Positions 33,801 through 34,384 of a stretch of DNA of 34,384 nucleotides are shown piece after piece (position 1 is the first letter of the stretch; every line of letters begins with the position of its first letter). Both the position numbers and the translations under genes were made by a program. Under the pieces are notes generated by a model. That model searched no databases and had not been told where the DNA came from. It saw nothing but the letters and a program-made list of their open reading frames with translations. Source of the DNA: Aureispira sp. CCB-QB1 (GTDB lineage: Bacteria > Bacteroidota > Bacteroidia > Chitinophagales > Saprospiraceae); contig CAMBRK010000046.1 of the NCBI GenBank assembly GCA_945870185.1, forward strand, positions 1-34,384, given 5' to 3'.

Positions 33801-34221
33801 TGCAATCATTTTGGCAAAATACTTTATGAAAAATGGAAAAAAAGAAGAGGCTATAACCTTATATGAAAAGATCGCAAATACCCATCCATTTCTTAAGAAA
33901 GAGATAGAAAAAGATATGATCAAGTTGTATCTCAGATTTGAAGATTATCCAAAAGCTATAGAACTGATAAACCAATGCATATCGTCTGACAGCACGGATA
34001 TGACCTATGAATATATGCTTGCCAGAGCTTATGCCGGATTAAACAAACCGGAAGAAGCCTTAAAACATTTACAAAAAGCTAAGAGTCTTGGATTTGATTT
34101 AGGTTTTGTATATAAAAATGACCCTATATTTGAATCCTATCGAACAATAAATGATGATTGGATTGGTATCGGACAGTATATGGATTCATTCATCTCCAAT
34201 TTAGATGATGATTCTGATTAA
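30886..34221 (+). CDS. Large secreted caspase-family protein with TPR repeats
   Basis: 1111 residues if started at TTG 30886. That start gives a classic signal peptide (KLYLLLTMIFILFNATAQ); the open frame extends back to 30781 and would add 35 unlikely residues. The caspase-like domain (about 22-280) opens KSYALIIGVSQYQD, with catalytic His107 in YFAGHGD and Cys162 in ITDACHSG. A linker follows, then roughly twelve TPR-like repeats to the end, e.g. NNELGLLYSLNDKTDKAISY and ARAYAGLNKPEEALKHL. The export signal and TPR array suggest a protease that docks on envelope partners. The gap before it (30584-30885) shows one lone -7-like TATTTTTG at 30696-30703 and nothing else. Nothing was seen after it (34222-34384). 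Confidence 0.87.
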   Translation: MKLYLLLTMIFILFNATAQNRSPKSYALIIGVSQYQDPKITSLKHAHKDAEAFAEFCLSSSGLNMAADQLKILINEKASYWNIVDGLDWLKNNAQRDDRIYIYFAGHGDMESKALQYGYLLANDSRYMNYIGRSLSLDDLNKTAHTLSVDRKAQVFLITDACHSGKLAGFDFDGSNLMLLKLKQVVDNKEVRMTSCGEGQLSYEDNVWGDGRGAFSYFLTRGMSGEADGLGGTKDGNITIGEIETFLNAKVPTEVRTVKKKIQNPIVKGGTDATILNSFIESASTQNLVTAIRTSNESSTDIGSRSVSAEPNNDLEEDIRFTTISKVKDKDIDFKNLSLKPDSEIVSVLLQALIEEKKYDKETLASVTSQEIVAKALYDLVQEVIDLYLSADEKELEKREYYKQIDKPYYQYPYMLDIAIKLLPKDHLIIPSLKLQKAYMSGLNYRLQAPFKGNFQEQIDTAFLYQQEALSIDTSAAYVNNELGLLYSLNDKTDKAISYYEKAISIAPLWPIPYSNLANAYYLDKDYFKSKKYVDLAFEKKDSSSTPYIIDGNLNSIIGDYLMAEEQYQKAIKINNYNFVPFDRLGDLYLKLQDYQMSDKYYYDATTRKAVLIKIKPEDQLKFVTMKSISSPRLIKPDTTSLANNAFSYFIFGKFYFDQRKDNIAKKWFEKVVTLDSENPLVYQYLGQIASDSEKYALSEYYFNLAIKFHLPDSLFEDHVSNATKGISSMHYDNLLYYQNSYFEIFKPYLSLARTYEKWNHFHFAIQQYQKCIELQPTEKTAYQRLWNLYQTQMEMESAENVIYKYGQVYPGELDSILAEFYERSLDVFKDDVQKKTYYAHKYGLLMHDYIMKHPREIFTGLVHSKTDEELKIQEKIKKYLTKAIEMFEKVKSFSVDTYISTDVFANLGDLYLYSNEHEKALYNYESFLKLKKDNHSIRSLASKCADHVFLFKQSLAHLTKLEQSNSLKYEDAIILAKYFMKNGKKEEAITLYEKIANTHPFLKKEIEKDMIKLYLRFEDYPKAIELINQCISSDSTDMTYEYMLARAYAGLNKPEEALKHLQKAKSLGFDLGFVYKNDPIFESYRTINDDWIGIGQYMDSFISNLDDDSD

Positions 34222-34384
34222 ATTTTTGATAAAAAAAAACACTATTAACCGACTTAAATTATAATTCATCAAATTTCACCTATAAACAACTGACTATCAA
34301 TGACCATTATTTAAGATTTCCTTTAGTACCCCCATATTTTAAAAGATCGATAATTGAGGACAGGGTGATTTATTTTTTGTCTTT

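Noticed and set aside
1-34384. CRISPR arrays, rRNA genes, prophage, integrase or attachment sites
   Set aside because: No regularly spaced repeats, rRNA-like stretches or phage genes were seen on either strand.

Overview
This is an AT-rich, gene-dense chromosomal window from a member of the Bacteroidota. The pointers are gldH (gliding motility lipoprotein), a DUF6089 outer-membrane barrel, caspase-fold proteins fused to TPR repeats, almost no Shine-Dalgarno sequences, and repeated upstream matches to the Bacteroidota sigma consensus (TTTG, about 20 bases, TAnnTTTG). A Saprospiria- or Chitinophagia-like lineage is my guess; the sequence does not settle it. I count 31 protein genes, one of them cut by the window edge, and one tRNA-Cys. 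At least six genes appear to start with TTG.

Layout. 1-57: the first 19 codons of a minus-strand transposase resembling the IS4/DUF4372 type, so an insertion-sequence end probably lies just upstream of cysE. 207-1885: cysE-cysM, the two steps from serine to cysteine. 1966-3165: an exported five-haem cytochrome, convergent with a MATE exporter (3175-4578). 4723-7071: an ArsR/SdpR-type repressor, an SdpI-type membrane protein and a secreted alpha/beta hydrolase, divergent from the MATE gene across an intergenic region with two TCGA-core palindromes. 7207-8589: mnmE. 8760-10673: a GCS2 (glutamate-cysteine ligase-like) protein with two C-terminal CBS domains, facing a CBS-tailed site-2 protease (10677-11804) that overlaps an acyl-CoA dehydrogenase gene. 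13031-16799: rnhB, a MacB-like permease and a secreted caspase-like protein, all on the minus strand.

17078-18977: gldH and a GT-C-like membrane protein. 19160-19339: a 59-codon gene with its own promoter and terminator. 19434-21748: a minus-strand unit of a PaaE-like reductase, a lone PxpC/KipA-type protein and a small membrane protein. 21916-23061: a dolichyl-phosphate-mannose-synthase-like GT2 and a YkvA/DUF1232 protein. 23058-28883: a minus-strand run of GH31 glycosidase, DUF6089 protein, bestrophin, an unrecognised 406-residue protein and a thioredoxin-like lipoprotein. 29085-29155: tRNA-Cys with a strong terminator. 29368-34221: an MBL-fold hydrolase, an Lrp/AsnC regulator and a 1111-residue secreted caspase-TPR protein.

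Most of this is core housekeeping and envelope biology. The least explained parts are the SdpR-SdpI-hydrolase/MATE locus with its twin operators, the pair of CBS-tailed proteins, the two exported caspase-like proteins, the small gene at 19160 and the bestrophin-linked 406-residue protein. No CRISPR array, prophage, rRNA or plasmid feature was seen. No gene-free stretch is longer than about 300 bases; the longest (30584-30885) lies before the caspase-TPR gene.
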